Positions 34,209-39,611 of a DNA stretch of 43,184 nucleotides are shown one piece after another. Each line of letters opens with the position of its first letter. Position 1 is the stretch's first letter. Below the pieces are notes generated by a model. The model was not told the DNA's origin, ran no database searches, and saw only the letters and a program-made list of their open reading frames with translations. The translations under genes were made by a program, and so were the position numbers. Location: positions 1 to 43,184 of the IMG/VR virus record IMGVR_UViG_3300032893_000112; one strand, written 5' to 3'. This stretch comes from a virus.

Positions 34209-34565
34209 TCACCCGACGAGGGTCGTCTTGAACCCTGCTCGACGGGCAGCGGAGATGTACGCTGGATCGTCGTCCCAGAATCCATCGGCCTTGATGGAGC
34301 AGAGGACCTCGACCTTCTGCTCGGGGACGTGGTCAGTCCTCCAGATCTTGGTGAAGGGGACGTTCAGCCGCTGGAGCAGCCTTGCGTAGGCTTCGTCGTT
34401 GTCCAGCGGCAGCCCTGGAGAGATCGCAGAGACGATGTGGATCTCGTGCCCCTGGGAGTAGAGCTTCCGAACGAGAGAGCGGATCTCTGGGTGATCGGTG
34501 AGCGTCACCCAGAAGTCGAAGGCGTAGCGACGGCGACGACGACGGAAGAAGTCGAGGAACTTCAT
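34209..34565 (-). CDS. HAD-like protein with altered nucleophile motif
   Basis: 118 residues, ATG at 34565 with GAGG ahead. Reads as a compact haloacid dehalogenase fold: YAFDFWVTLTDHPE (motif I, Asp17), HEIHIVSAIS (motif II Ser), KADGFWDDDPAYISA (motif III Lys and motif IV acidic residues). In active HAD phosphatases motif I is DxDGT; here the second Asp is Trp19 and Gly is Val20, so the usual general acid/base is missing. It may be a non-phosphatase binding protein or a diverged nucleotidase. It lies between two Ser tRNAs and could relate to RNA or nucleotide handling, which is a guess. Confidence 0.65.
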   Translation of the reverse strand: MKFLDFFRRRRRRYAFDFWVTLTDHPEIRSLVRKLYSQGHEIHIVSAISPGLPLDNDEAYARLLQRLNVPFTKIWRTDHVPEQKVEVLCSIKADGFWDDDPAYISAARRAGFKTTLVG

Positions 34566-34580
34566 CTATCTACCTCGGGT

Positions 34581-34668
34581 TGGAGGAAGCTGACGGAGTT
34601 GAACCGTTGGCCCGTTCAGGCCACCCCAGTTTTCAAGACTGGCTGCGTCTCCGGACGCGGCAGCTTCC
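34581..34668 (-). tRNA. tRNA-Ser(TGA)
   Basis: 88 nt class II tRNA. Acceptor GGAAGCT/AGCTTCC, anticodon stem CCAGT/ACTGG around CTTGAAA, long variable arm, T loop TTCAACT on a T stem with one A-C mismatch, encoded CCA. The D arm is odd: GCGTC-CGGA-GACGC, a 5-bp stem with a 4-nt loop. Its 5' 53 bases are also the end of the YkuK-like CDS. Confidence 0.9.
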
Positions 34669-35116
34669 CCTTCGTGCGGACGATGTGATCGGCGACCGTC
34701 GAAGCAGCCCAGGAGTCGGGCTTCCAGAGGGCCTTGAAGCCCTGGCCGACCACGAGACCCACCAGCTCCTGCAGGTATTTCGAGGACATGTAGCGCTGCT
34801 GGGCGTTGGCGTCGATGTGGATGGTGGTGTCGACGTTGTCTGGGACCTGCATGGCGATCTGTAGGGACCTCCAGGCTTCGTCCCAGAGACGCTGGCGAAG
34901 CGAGGTGATCCTGGGAACGACCTCGCGAGTGTAGGCGACCCTGCCACCCTTGGGAGGGTTGAGGATCACCACGACCGAGACGAACTGGGTGTAGCGCCCA
35001 GTCTGTAGGCTGTCGGTGCCGATGTGCAGGATCTGCCCCTGGCGAGTAGCGCCCACGATGAAGGCGGGGAAGTCATCGATCGCCTTGCCGTCCAGGGTTT
35101 TCCATTTGCGTTTCAT
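34616..35116 (-). CDS. RNase H-fold protein, YkuK/DUF458-like
   Basis: 166 residues, ATG at 35116 after GAGGTCTGATC. The core has ILHIGTDSLQTGRYTQFVSV (first strand with Asp), VAYTREVVPRITSLRQRLWD, TTIHIDANAQQRYMSSKYLQ (second strand with Asp and Asn) and GLVVGQGFKALWKPDSWAAS, the order and residues of the RNase H-like YkuK/DUF458 family. Catalytic acids are present, so a nuclease is possible. The last 16 residues are translated from tRNA-Ser(TGA), with the TGA stop inside its variable arm. Confidence 0.75.
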   Translation of the reverse strand: MKRKWKTLDGKAIDDFPAFIVGATRQGQILHIGTDSLQTGRYTQFVSVVVILNPPKGGRVAYTREVVPRITSLRQRLWDEAWRSLQIAMQVPDNVDTTIHIDANAQQRYMSSKYLQELVGLVVGQGFKALWKPDSWAASTVADHIVRTKGKLPRPETQPVLKTGVA

Positions 35117-35130
35117 GATCAGACCTCGAT

Positions 35131-35214
35131 TGGCGGAGGGCGAGCGAGTCGAACGCTCTCAGGCTGCGCCTGTGCTGGGGTTCGAATCCAGTTCCCACCG
35201 TTGGGCTGCCCTCC
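35131..35214 (-). tRNA. tRNA-Ser(CGA)
   Basis: Class II tRNA. Acceptor GGAGGGC/GCCCTCC, anticodon loop TTCGAAC on a stem with an innermost A-C mismatch, long variable arm, T arm GAGCG-TTCGACT-CGCTC, encoded CCA. Confidence 0.93.
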
Positions 35215-35220
35215 GCGGGG

Positions 35221-35442
35221 CTACTTGAACCAGCTCCTCGTCTCGGCCTTGATGGACCCGTGGCGGACAGGAGAGGACGGCCCGTACGCTGGCCACTCGA
35301 TCCCGTCTGGGCATCTCCACCCGCGCTCGATGAGAGGGAAGCGTCCCTCGACCACCTCGTGCTCGCAGGGAAGGCACTTCAGACAGCGCCAGCACCTGTA
35401 GTGGTAGTCGTGACCGCAGGCCATCTGCTTTCGTTCAGCCAC
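35221..35442 (-). CDS. Small Cys/His-rich protein
   Basis: 73 residues from a GTG at 35442 (AGGAG nine bases upstream); an ATG six codons later is an alternative start. CGHDYHYRCWRCLKCLPCEH near the N-terminus is a dense set of Cys and His ligands for one or two zinc ions, followed by CPDGIEW. Ends seven bases before the tRNA-Ser(CGA) 5' end. Unknown function, one of several zinc-type small proteins in this array. Confidence 0.6.
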   Translation of the reverse strand: MAERKQMACGHDYHYRCWRCLKCLPCEHEVVEGRFPLIERGWRCPDGIEWPAYGPSSPVRHGSIKAETRSWFK

Positions 35443-35735
35443 AGCTGGAATCTCCTCTCATAGAGCGTCTGGCTCCTGCGCGGCTCTGGGATGAAGTTGG
35501 CGGAGGAGGAGAGACTCGAACTCTCGCGGGCCGTTTCTGCAGCCGTCGCCGGTTTAGCAAACCGGTGGACTCCCGTCTCGTCCTTTCTCCTCCGCACGTT
35601 CGTCCAGTACTTCTTGAACAGGCACGGCAGGCAGACCCACTGCGTCCCCGTGTAGGCGCAGGTGGAAATCAGACCGCAGATCTCGCATCCCACGCAGGGT
35701 GGGAGATCTAGGGCAGGAGTCGGCTCTTTGCTCAT
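35379..35735 (-). CDS. Zinc-ribbon-like protein reading through a tRNA gene
   Basis: ATG at 35735, eight bases after GAGG that lies in the acceptor of tRNA-Ile(TAT). The first 47 residues (PPCVGCEICGLISTCAYTGT then WVCLPCLFKKYW) contain CxxCxxC...CxxC and look authentic. From residue 48 the frame runs through the entire tRNA-Ser(GCT) gene with no stop and ends 64 bases inside the next CDS. Either the protein truly continues, or the mRNA is cut at the tRNA and the functional product is about 47 residues, or the C-terminal part is not used. Confidence 0.45.
   Translation of the reverse strand: MSKEPTPALDLPPCVGCEICGLISTCAYTGTQWVCLPCLFKKYWTNVRRRKDETGVHRFAKPATAAETARESSSLSSSANFIPEPRRSQTLYERRFQLWLNESRWPAVTTTTTGAGAV
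35498..35593 (-). tRNA. tRNA-Ser(GCT)
   Basis: 96 nt class II tRNA, the longest here. Acceptor GGAGGAG/CTCCTCC, anticodon stem CCGGT/ACCGG around TTGCTAA, long variable arm, T arm GAGAG-TTCGAGT-CTCTC, encoded CCA. Reads AGC/AGU. Confidence 0.95.
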
Positions 35736-35742
35736 GCATGAG

Positions 35743-35814
35743 ACCTCGCGGTTGGACTCGAACCAACAACCTGCGCCTTATAAAGACGCTGCTCTACCAT
35801 TGAGCTACACGAGG
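35743..35814 (-). tRNA. tRNA-Ile(TAT)
   Basis: Acceptor CCTCGTG/CGCGAGG, D arm GCTC-AATGGTA-GAGC, anticodon stem GCGTC/GGCGC around TTTATAA, T arm TTGG-TTCGAGT-CCAA type. Reads AUA directly with an A-containing UAU anticodon rather than via a lysidine-modified CAT. The only complete tRNA here without an encoded CCA (discriminator T is followed by CTCA). Confidence 0.92.
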
Positions 35815-35820
35815 GCAGGT

Positions 35821-35896
35821 TGGGGGCCCACCAGGGACTCGAACCCTGATCAGGTCGGTTTAGAGGACCGATGAGCGTCCACCGCTCACGTGGGCC
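35821..35896 (-). tRNA. tRNA-Arg(TCT), C33 loop
   Basis: Acceptor GGCCCAC/GTGGGCC, D arm GAGC/GCTC, anticodon stem TCGGT/ACCGA, T arm CAGGG-TTCGAGT-CCCTG, encoded CCA. The 7-nt anticodon loop is CCTCTAA, so position 33 is C instead of the near-universal U. Reads AGA. Confidence 0.93.
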
Positions 35897-35900
35897 AAGA

Positions 35901-35975
35901 TGGACCTCCCCAGCGGAATCGAACCGCTATCTGGGCGTTAGGAACACCCCGTCCTTTCCGTTGAACGAGGGGAGG
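35901..35975 (-). tRNA. tRNA-Arg(CCT)
   Basis: Acceptor CCTCCCC/GGGGAGG, anticodon loop TTCCTAA, T arm AGCGG-TTCGATT-CCGCT, encoded CCA. Reads AGG, an Arg codon used very often in the + strand genes of this window. Confidence 0.95.
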
Positions 35976-35976
35976 A

Positions 35977-36053
35977 TGGAAGCCCCGGAGGGAGTCGAAC
36001 CCTCCTCATGCGCGACGTTCGTAGCGTCGGTGCCCATCCGCAGGCTCGGGGCC
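35977..36053 (-). tRNA. tRNA-Arg(ACG)
   Basis: Acceptor GGCCCCG/CGGGGCT with a G-T first pair, anticodon stem CGACG/CGTCG around CTACGAA, T arm GAGGG-TTCGACT-CCCTC, encoded CCA. Needs A34-to-inosine editing by the host. Confidence 0.94.
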
Positions 36054-36062
36054 TACGTCTAG

Positions 36063-36278
36063 CTAGCAGCCACCTCCGGGCTTGCTCGGGGACTTGCCCT
36101 TGCCCTTGCCCTTGGTCGCCGCGCGCTTCAGGATCGCCTTGCCTTTTCCAGCCATGTACCACTCCCGTGCTGCTTCTCTCGCTAGGTCTGTCACCCGATG
36201 CTTCGTGAGAGGTCCGAAGCTAGGGTCCATCACCGTGTCGATGATGAGACTGCGGCCGATGTAGACCTGACACCTCAT
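36063..36278 (-). CDS. Small basic protein starting at a tRNA 3' end
   Basis: 71 residues; the ATG at 36278 is only three bases beyond the CCA of tRNA-Arg(CCG), and its GAGG site is inside that tRNA's acceptor strand. N-terminus MRCQVYIGRSLIIDTVMDPS, central helix VTDLAREAAREWYMAGKGKA, Lys/Gly-rich tail (KGKGKGKSPSKPGGGC). Possibly nucleic-acid binding. Confidence 0.6.
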   Translation of the reverse strand: MRCQVYIGRSLIIDTVMDPSFGPLTKHRVTDLAREAAREWYMAGKGKAILKRAATKGKGKGKSPSKPGGGC

Positions 36279-36281
36279 GAA

Positions 36282-36356
36282 TGGTCCTCGCGGGACGAGT
36301 CGAACGTCCGTTTCCAGTTTCGGAGACTGGTGCCCTTTCCATTGGACGACGCGAGG
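36282..36356 (-). tRNA. tRNA-Arg(CCG)
   Basis: Acceptor CCTCGCG/CGCGAGG, anticodon stem CCAGT/ACTGG around CTCCGAA, T arm GGACG-TTCGACT-CGTCC, encoded CCA. Its 3' acceptor strand supplies the ribosome binding site of the next gene. Confidence 0.95.
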
Positions 36357-36575
36357 CTAGCTGCTACTCGACGAGCTGGCGTTCGGCTTGAAGAACATGC
36401 CGGCCAGGAACAGCAGGCACCACGCCTGCCCCCAGCTGATCGAAGGGAGTCCGAAGATGTGCGGAATTGCGTAGTTCCAGCACCACTTGATCGGGAAGGC
36501 AAGTGCGAGACCGAAACCGGCGACCACTGCAACACCCACGACGATCGTTCCGACTGCCAGGACGAACTTCTCCAT
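36357..36575 (-). CDS. Small membrane protein
   Basis: 72 residues, ATG at 36575 with AGAGGTG upstream. Two hydrophobic segments: FVLAVGTIVVGVAVVAGFGL (about 4-23) and WGQAWCLLFLAGMFF (about 48-62), ending in a run of Ser. The stop codon is the base immediately before tRNA-Arg(CCG) begins, without overlap. Role unknown. Confidence 0.65.
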   Translation of the reverse strand: MEKFVLAVGTIVVGVAVVAGFGLALAFPIKWCWNYAIPHIFGLPSISWGQAWCLLFLAGMFFKPNASSSSSS

Positions 36576-36590
36576 GTACGCACCTCTGAT

Positions 36591-36664
36591 TGGTAGCCCA
36601 AGCGAGGGTTGAACTCGCGTCTCCAGCTTGAAGGGCTGGGGTCCTGCCGTTGAACGATTGGGCC
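36591..36664 (-). tRNA. tRNA-Glu(TTC), C33 loop
   Basis: Acceptor GGCCCAA/TTGGGCT (G-T first pair), anticodon stem CCAGC/GCTGG with loop CCTTCAA, so C33 instead of U33; T arm GCGAG-TTCAACC-CTCGC, encoded CCA. Confidence 0.92.
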
Positions 36665-36665
36665 A

Positions 36666-36950
36666 CTAGGGAAGGGACGCCTTGAACTTTGGAGCTTGCA
36701 GCTGCTGCTTCGTCTGCTGCTTCAGGTCGAACATGCGCTTACGCGATCTGCTCTTGAGCGCGATGTAGCAGGGGCCCTTGGGCTCAGGCCAGAGACGCCT
36801 GCCCAGCTCATGGGTCACCTCATCGAGGTCCTTCACGGTCCATCCGTGGGCGATCACCTCGTCGGTGAGCGCGGAAGCACGAACCATCCTCTCTTCCTCG
36901 AACCTGTGGAGGAACCAGAACTTCAACTCTAGTTGTCGAGCGTCTGCCAT
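36666..36950 (-). CDS. Hypothetical protein downstream of the GGQ gene
   Basis: 94 residues starting MADARQLELKFWFLHRFEEE, mostly helical and charged, with GWTVKDLDEVTHELGRRLWP and a basic stretch KSRSRKRMFDLKQQTKQQLQ. Its start overlaps the end of the release-factor-like gene by 22 bases, so the two are probably made together. Not recognised. Confidence 0.6.
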   Translation of the reverse strand: MADARQLELKFWFLHRFEEERMVRASALTDEVIAHGWTVKDLDEVTHELGRRLWPEPKGPCYIALKSRSRKRMFDLKQQTKQQLQAPKFKASLP

Positions 36951-37291
36951 CCGCGCTCCCCTAGAACCTCGACTTTCAGGTTCTTTGGATTCATAGCCTG
37001 CTCCACTGCCTCTTCGGCGTCGCGCTCCATCCCGAGCCGGCGAGCGACCTCAGCCTTGTGCCACGCCTTGAACTTGGGGGTCTCGGAGAGCTTGCGGAAC
37101 GCCTCGATCTTGTTCCGACCTTGGTCTCTCCCGTCTCGGTGCTCTGCGCGGGCCCCTGAGGCGGGATGGATGATCCTGACACCGTTCTGCTTGGCGTTCC
37201 GGTGCTGGCCTCCGTTGCCTCCTGTGCAGAACGTCTGGACCACGAAGTCTTTAGCGGTGAGACTGAACAGGAGCTTCTTCTCGCTCATCAT
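36929..37291 (-). CDS. GGQ release-factor-domain protein (rescue-factor-like)
   Basis: 120 residues (start ATG 37291 or the adjacent ATG 37288; AAGGG upstream). CTGGNGGQHRNAKQNGVRII has Gly27-Gly28-Gln29, the catalytic GGQ of class I release factors, which triggers peptidyl-tRNA hydrolysis in the ribosome. The following HPASGARAEHRDGRDQGRNK and helix IEAFRKLSETPKFKAW match the RF-1 domain. The stop-codon-recognising domains are absent, as in ArfB/ICT1, but the strongly basic C-terminal tail of ArfB is not evident. Rescue of stalled ribosomes is the most likely role; see the finding on stop codons lying in tRNA genes. Confidence 0.85.
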   Translation of the reverse strand: MMSEKKLLFSLTAKDFVVQTFCTGGNGGQHRNAKQNGVRIIHPASGARAEHRDGRDQGRNKIEAFRKLSETPKFKAWHKAEVARRLGMERDAEEAVEQAMNPKNLKVEVLGERGWQTLDN

Positions 37292-37303
37292 GACCCTTGG
37301 GAA

Positions 37304-37377
37304 TGGAGCCGACGGCGCGAGTCGAACGCGCTGCAGGGGGCTTACAGGGCTCCCAGGTCACCGTGACTCTCGTCGGC
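37304..37377 (-). tRNA. tRNA-Thr(TGT), C33 loop
   Basis: Acceptor GCCGACG/CGTCGGC, anticodon stem GGAGC/GCCCC with one A-C mismatch around CCTGTAA (C33), T arm GCGCG-TTCGACT-CGCGC, encoded CCA. The weak anticodon stem leaves some doubt about the exact loop frame, but the central triplet is TGT either way. Confidence 0.88.
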
Positions 37378-37388
37378 TCCGATTGAGA

Positions 37389-37464
37389 TGGTGCCGCCTC
37401 GTGGGATCGAACCACGTTCTCTCGCTCTTCAGGCGAGCGCAACTACCAAGCTTGCTCAGGCGGC
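37389..37464 (-). tRNA. tRNA-Phe(GAA)
   Basis: Acceptor GCCGCCT/AGGCGGC, anticodon stem CTCGC/GCGAG around CTGAAGA, T arm CGTGG-TTCGATC-CCACG, encoded CCA. Confidence 0.95.
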
Positions 37465-37471
37465 GGATGGG

Positions 37472-37699
37472 TTAGCCCACCACCTTGCGGTAGCGAGCGT
37501 CGAGGATCACGTCGCAGGCCTTGCAGCCAGCTCCGTGCTTGGAGACGAAGCGATCAGCAGAAGGACGTCCCTCATGCTTCAGGATCCAGAGCGCCTTGCG
37601 GACCATGTTGGCTCCGTGATTGACGTTCCAGTAGCGGGCGATCTTCTCCTTGGGCACGCGACGGCTCTTCCCCTTCTTCGCGTTCTTCTTCTTCGCCAT
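37472..37699 (-). CDS. Small basic protein
   Basis: 75 residues with a strong AAGGAGG six bases before the ATG at 37699. Lys/Arg-rich start MAKKKNAKKGKSRRVPKEKI, then ARYWNVNHGANMVRKALWIL and a C-terminal CKAC pair (GAGCKACDVILDARYRKVVG). Possibly nucleic-acid binding. It is preceded by a four-codon frame with its own strong ribosome binding site. Confidence 0.65.
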   Translation of the reverse strand: MAKKKNAKKGKSRRVPKEKIARYWNVNHGANMVRKALWILKHEGRPSADRFVSKHGAGCKACDVILDARYRKVVG

Positions 37700-37708
37700 G
37701 CGCCCTCC

Positions 37709-37723
37709 TTAAAGGGTCGTCAT
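37709..37723 (-). other. Four-codon open frame (MTTL) with strong ribosome binding site
   Basis: On the minus strand AAAGGAGGACCC is followed by ATG ACG ACC CTT TAA, and the TAA merges into the AAGGAGG of the next gene (37472-37699). It may be a leader peptide that couples or regulates that gene, or a remnant. Read directly from sequence; function is inference. Confidence 0.35.
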
Positions 37724-37748
37724 GGGTCCTCCTTTCCTGGGCTGGGAA

Positions 37749-37819
37749 GGCAGGGATTCGCCTATTCAGCGAACCACACCGAGTAGGTATGCTGCCCGTG
37801 GTCGGGCTTCGTCCCTGCC
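37749..37819 (-). ncRNA. tRNA-shaped cloverleaf without tRNA consensus bases
   Basis: On the minus strand an 8-bp stem GGCAGGGA/TCCCTGCC closes three hairpins in the order of a tRNA: GCCCG-ACCA-CGGGC, CATACC-TACTC-GGTGTG and TTCGC-TGAATAG-GCGAA. The last is 5 bp with a 7-nt loop stacked directly on the closing stem like a T arm. The T loop has no TTC, the anticodon-position loop is 5 nt, and there is no CCA. A short reading frame (GTG 37950 to 37762) crosses it but has no ribosome binding site. Structured RNA or degenerate tRNA are the options. Confidence 0.4.
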
Positions 37820-37828
37820 ATAGATGAA

Positions 37829-37985
37829 TCGGGGAGATGCGGACGAGGCACGTCTGCTCCGGCGCTTTTCGGGAAGCGCACTCCCACCCTCAGCCGTCGC
37901 TGCAAGTTGTTATCTTCGGGCCTTAGTCGGTTGATCGTGGCGCTATCCACTGGGCCGACGAGTCACCCTTGGGTCATCTCCCCGA
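37829..37985 (-). ncRNA. Structured RNA domain closed by an 11-bp inverted repeat
   Basis: TCGGGGAGATG at 37829-37839 pairs perfectly with CATCTCCCCGA at 37975-37985. Inside are GCGCTT/AAGCGC (37863-37879), GACG/CGTC (37842-37854) and GTCGG/CCGAC enclosing GTGG/CCAC (37925-37959 region). It begins four bases after the CCA of tRNA-Thr(CGT). No protein gene fits the space. Not recognised as tmRNA, RNase P RNA or a group I intron. Confidence 0.4.
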
Positions 37986-37988
37986 ATT

Positions 37989-38062
37989 TGGAGCTGGCGG
38001 AGGGAATCGAACCCTCTCAGGGAGCGCTACGAGGGCTCCTGGTCTCCATGACTCTCACCAGC
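37989..38062 (-). tRNA. tRNA-Thr(CGT)
   Basis: Acceptor GCTGGTG/CGCCAGC, loop CTCGTAG on a stem whose innermost pair is C-C, T arm GAGGG-TTCGATT-CCCTC, encoded CCA. It shares the long GGAGC anticodon-stem layout of tRNA-Thr(TGT). Confidence 0.9.
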
Positions 38063-38074
38063 GAACAGCGCGGC

Positions 38075-38326
38075 TCACGAGGCGACCGGCCGAGAGGTTA
38101 GCGCGACCACAGCACGGACGTCCGTTTCTCCCCCCGGAGCGGAACCCGTGCCTGTCTTCCCGTGAGCCTCGCTCTTCGCTCTGGGCCTCACGGACCCGCA
38201 GAAGCAGCGATGGCGGGACAGGTGACCGATAGGGTACGAGCACTTGTGCGGCTCTTTGGTCTCCCAGGTGAACCCGCAACGCGGAAGCGAGTTGTAGTGG
38301 GCGGCTTTCGACTCGAAGCTAGACAT
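38075..38326 (-). CDS. Small zinc-binding-type protein
   Basis: 83 residues. ATG at 38326 preferred over the GTG at 38332 because GAGG then has a five-base spacing. N-terminus MSSFESKAAHYNSLPRCGFT followed by HKCSYPIGHLSRHRCFCGS gives Cys/His ligands for zinc. The C-terminal half is Gly/Arg-rich and may be disordered. Unknown function. Confidence 0.55.
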   Translation of the reverse strand: MSSFESKAAHYNSLPRCGFTWETKEPHKCSYPIGHLSRHRCFCGSVRPRAKSEAHGKTGTGSAPGGETDVRAVVALTSRPVAS

Positions 38327-38340
38327 CTGCACCTCGTGGT

Positions 38341-38415
38341 TGGTCCACCCCCAGTGACTCGAACACTGATCTGCCCCCCATCAAGAGGCGGTCCTGCCAG
38401 TTGGACGAGAGGTGG
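38341..38415 (-). tRNA. tRNA-Ile(GAT)
   Basis: Acceptor CCACCTC/GGGGTGG, D arm GTCC/GGAC, anticodon stem GCCTC/GGGGC around TTGATGG, T arm CAGTG-TTCGAGT-CACTG, encoded CCA. Position 37 is G rather than the A expected for an ANN-reading tRNA, which weakens the isoleucine call slightly. Confidence 0.88.
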
Positions 38416-38417
38416 AA

Positions 38418-38493
38418 TGGTGGGACGCATGGGGATCGAACCCATCGTGACTCGCTTAAAAGGCGAGGGCTTCACCGTTGTAGCAAGCGTCCC
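38418..38493 (-). tRNA. tRNA-Lys(TTT)
   Basis: Acceptor GGGACGC/GCGTCCC, anticodon stem CTCGC/GCGAG around CTTTTAA, T arm ATGGG-TTCGATC-CCCAT, encoded CCA. Confidence 0.95.
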
Positions 38494-38494
38494 A

Positions 38495-38569
38495 TGGCTC
38501 CGGAGGCCAGACTTGAACTGGCAGCCTTCTGGTTAACAGCCAGTTGCTCTACCTTTGAGCTACTCCGGA
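38495..38569 (-). tRNA. tRNA-Asn(GTT)
   Basis: Acceptor TCCGGAG/CTCCGGA, D arm GCTC/GAGC, anticodon loop CTGTTAA, T arm GCCAG-TTCAAGT-CTGGC, encoded CCA. One base separates it from tRNA-Lys(TTT). Confidence 0.94.
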
Positions 38570-38576
38570 AACGGAT

Positions 38577-38650
38577 TGGCTGGGCCTGAGAGAGTCGAAC
38601 TCCCATCGCTGCGTTCAGAGCGCAGAGTCCTACCATTGAACGAAGGCCCA
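38577..38650 (-). tRNA. tRNA-Gln(CTG)
   Basis: Acceptor TGGGCCT/AGGCCCA, anticodon stem CTGCG/CGCAG around CTCTGAA, T arm GGGAG-TTCGACT-CTCTC, encoded CCA. Confidence 0.95.
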
Positions 38651-38655
38651 ATCTG

Positions 38656-39027
38656 TCATCGCGAGAGAATGAAACGAACGTCAGGCGTGCTCAGGGAATC
38701 CGGGAGGTAGATCGGGATCAGGACGCTAACGAGATCCCCTGGGCGGGCGTCGTTGGTCGCCATCCCCAGAAAGCGGGAGCTGCCTACCGGACTCAGGCAG
38801 TCAGAGTCTCCGCGGATCGCTCGGAAGTGATCGCCTAGGCCGACGAAATCTCCCGCGTGCAGCTCCTCTTCCGCCGGAAGACAGGCGTACCGCCTCTCCC
38901 TTGCTTGTTCAGCATCGAAGATCGTCTTCACCTCTGGGAGCTTCTCCGGAATCTTCTCCTTCTGCCTCCAGAAGGAGAGCGCGGCCGGCACTGCACTAAT
39001 CGAGGCGAGGAACCCTCTACGTTCCAT
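38656..39027 (-). CDS. Hypothetical protein with Tat-like N-terminus
   Basis: 123 residues. MERRGFLASISAVPAALSFW has the RRGFL twin-arginine core followed by a short hydrophobic stretch, so export by the Tat system is possible. The rest contains EELHAGDFVGLGDHFRAIRG and GDLVSVLIPIYLPDSLS, a small beta fold. Stop codon lies five bases before tRNA-Gln(CTG). No family recognised. Confidence 0.6.
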   Translation of the reverse strand: MERRGFLASISAVPAALSFWRQKEKIPEKLPEVKTIFDAEQARERRYACLPAEEELHAGDFVGLGDHFRAIRGDSDCLSPVGSSRFLGMATNDARPGDLVSVLIPIYLPDSLSTPDVRFILSR

Positions 39028-39043
39028 CAGGACCTCCTCAGAA

Positions 39044-39121
39044 TGGTGGGGATGGAGAGAATCGAACTCTCATGGTGTCTCGCTCCCGAAGCGAGCGGCT
39101 TACCAGTTAGCCCACATCCCC
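39044..39121 (-). tRNA. tRNA-Pro(CGG)
   Basis: Acceptor GGGGATG/CATCCCC, D arm GGCT/AGCC, anticodon stem CTCGC/GCGAG around TTCGGGA, T arm GAGAG-TTCGATT-CTCTC, encoded CCA. Its D-arm TAA is the stop codon of the CDS at 39107. Confidence 0.95.
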
Positions 39122-39349
39122 ACTAACGACTTCAGCGCCCTCGTATCCGGGGAGGTCCTGATGCTCTGGCCTCTCCTTGAACCACATGGATCCGATTCCC
39201 ATGCAGCCCAGGCCGCCGATGAGGACTTCCCCAGGGCGACGCGCGATCACCCAGGTGTTCTGACCCACGCGCAGCCTAGGGCCATTCCTCATCACCTCTG
39301 CGATGTTCTGCTCAGCGAGAGCGTTGATGGTAGCGGTTCTCTTGTCCAT
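39107..39349 (-). CDS. Small hypothetical protein ending inside tRNA-Pro(CGG)
   Basis: 80 residues from ATG 39349, which overlaps the stop of the upstream gene (TGATG). MDKRTATINALAEQNIAEVM is helical, followed by strands NTWVIARRPGEVLIGGLG. The stop TAA lies in the tRNA D arm and the last four codons are tRNA acceptor sequence. Unknown function. Confidence 0.6.
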   Translation of the reverse strand: MDKRTATINALAEQNIAEVMRNGPRLRVGQNTWVIARRPGEVLIGGLGCMGIGSMWFKERPEHQDLPGYEGAEVVSGDVG

Positions 39350-39519
39350 CACCAGCCCTCTCCGAACGTGTACTTCTTCTTCGCTCGCTTCAGGACCAGC
39401 AGGGCCTGCTTCGGCTTTTCCTCTTGGAGGAGCTTGATCGCTTTTTCGACCGCTCCCATGAGAGGGCCGAAGTTCTCTTCGTTGTGATGGATGTGCTCCA
39501 AGTACAGATCTGCGCCCAT
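39349..39519 (-). CDS. Small helical protein (56 aa)
   Basis: ATG at 39519 (GAGGTCGAAA upstream) is used because the longer reading starts within tRNA-Pro(TGG). MGADLYLEHIHHNEENFGPL is followed by a helix MGAVEKAIKLLQEEKPKQAL and a basic end LKRAKKKYTFGEGW. Stop overlaps the next ATG. Unknown. Confidence 0.6.
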   Translation of the reverse strand: MGADLYLEHIHHNEENFGPLMGAVEKAIKLLQEEKPKQALLVLKRAKKKYTFGEGW

Positions 39520-39534
39520 TTTCGACCTCGTGGT

Positions 39535-39609
39535 TGGTCGGGGACAGCGGATTCGAACCGCCACCATCCTGCTCCCAAAGCAGGCGTGCTGCCGTTACAC
39601 CAATCCCCG
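39535..39609 (-). tRNA. tRNA-Pro(TGG)
   Basis: Acceptor CGGGGAT/GTCCCCG, anticodon stem CCTGC/GCAGG around TTTGGGA, T arm GGCGG-TTCGAAT-CCGCT, encoded CCA. Confidence 0.94.
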
Positions 39610-39611
39610 AT

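Noticed and set aside
37762-37950. 62-residue minus-strand frame across the structured RNA region
   Set aside because: GTG start without a ribosome binding site; the frame crosses perfect inverted repeats, which fit an RNA better.
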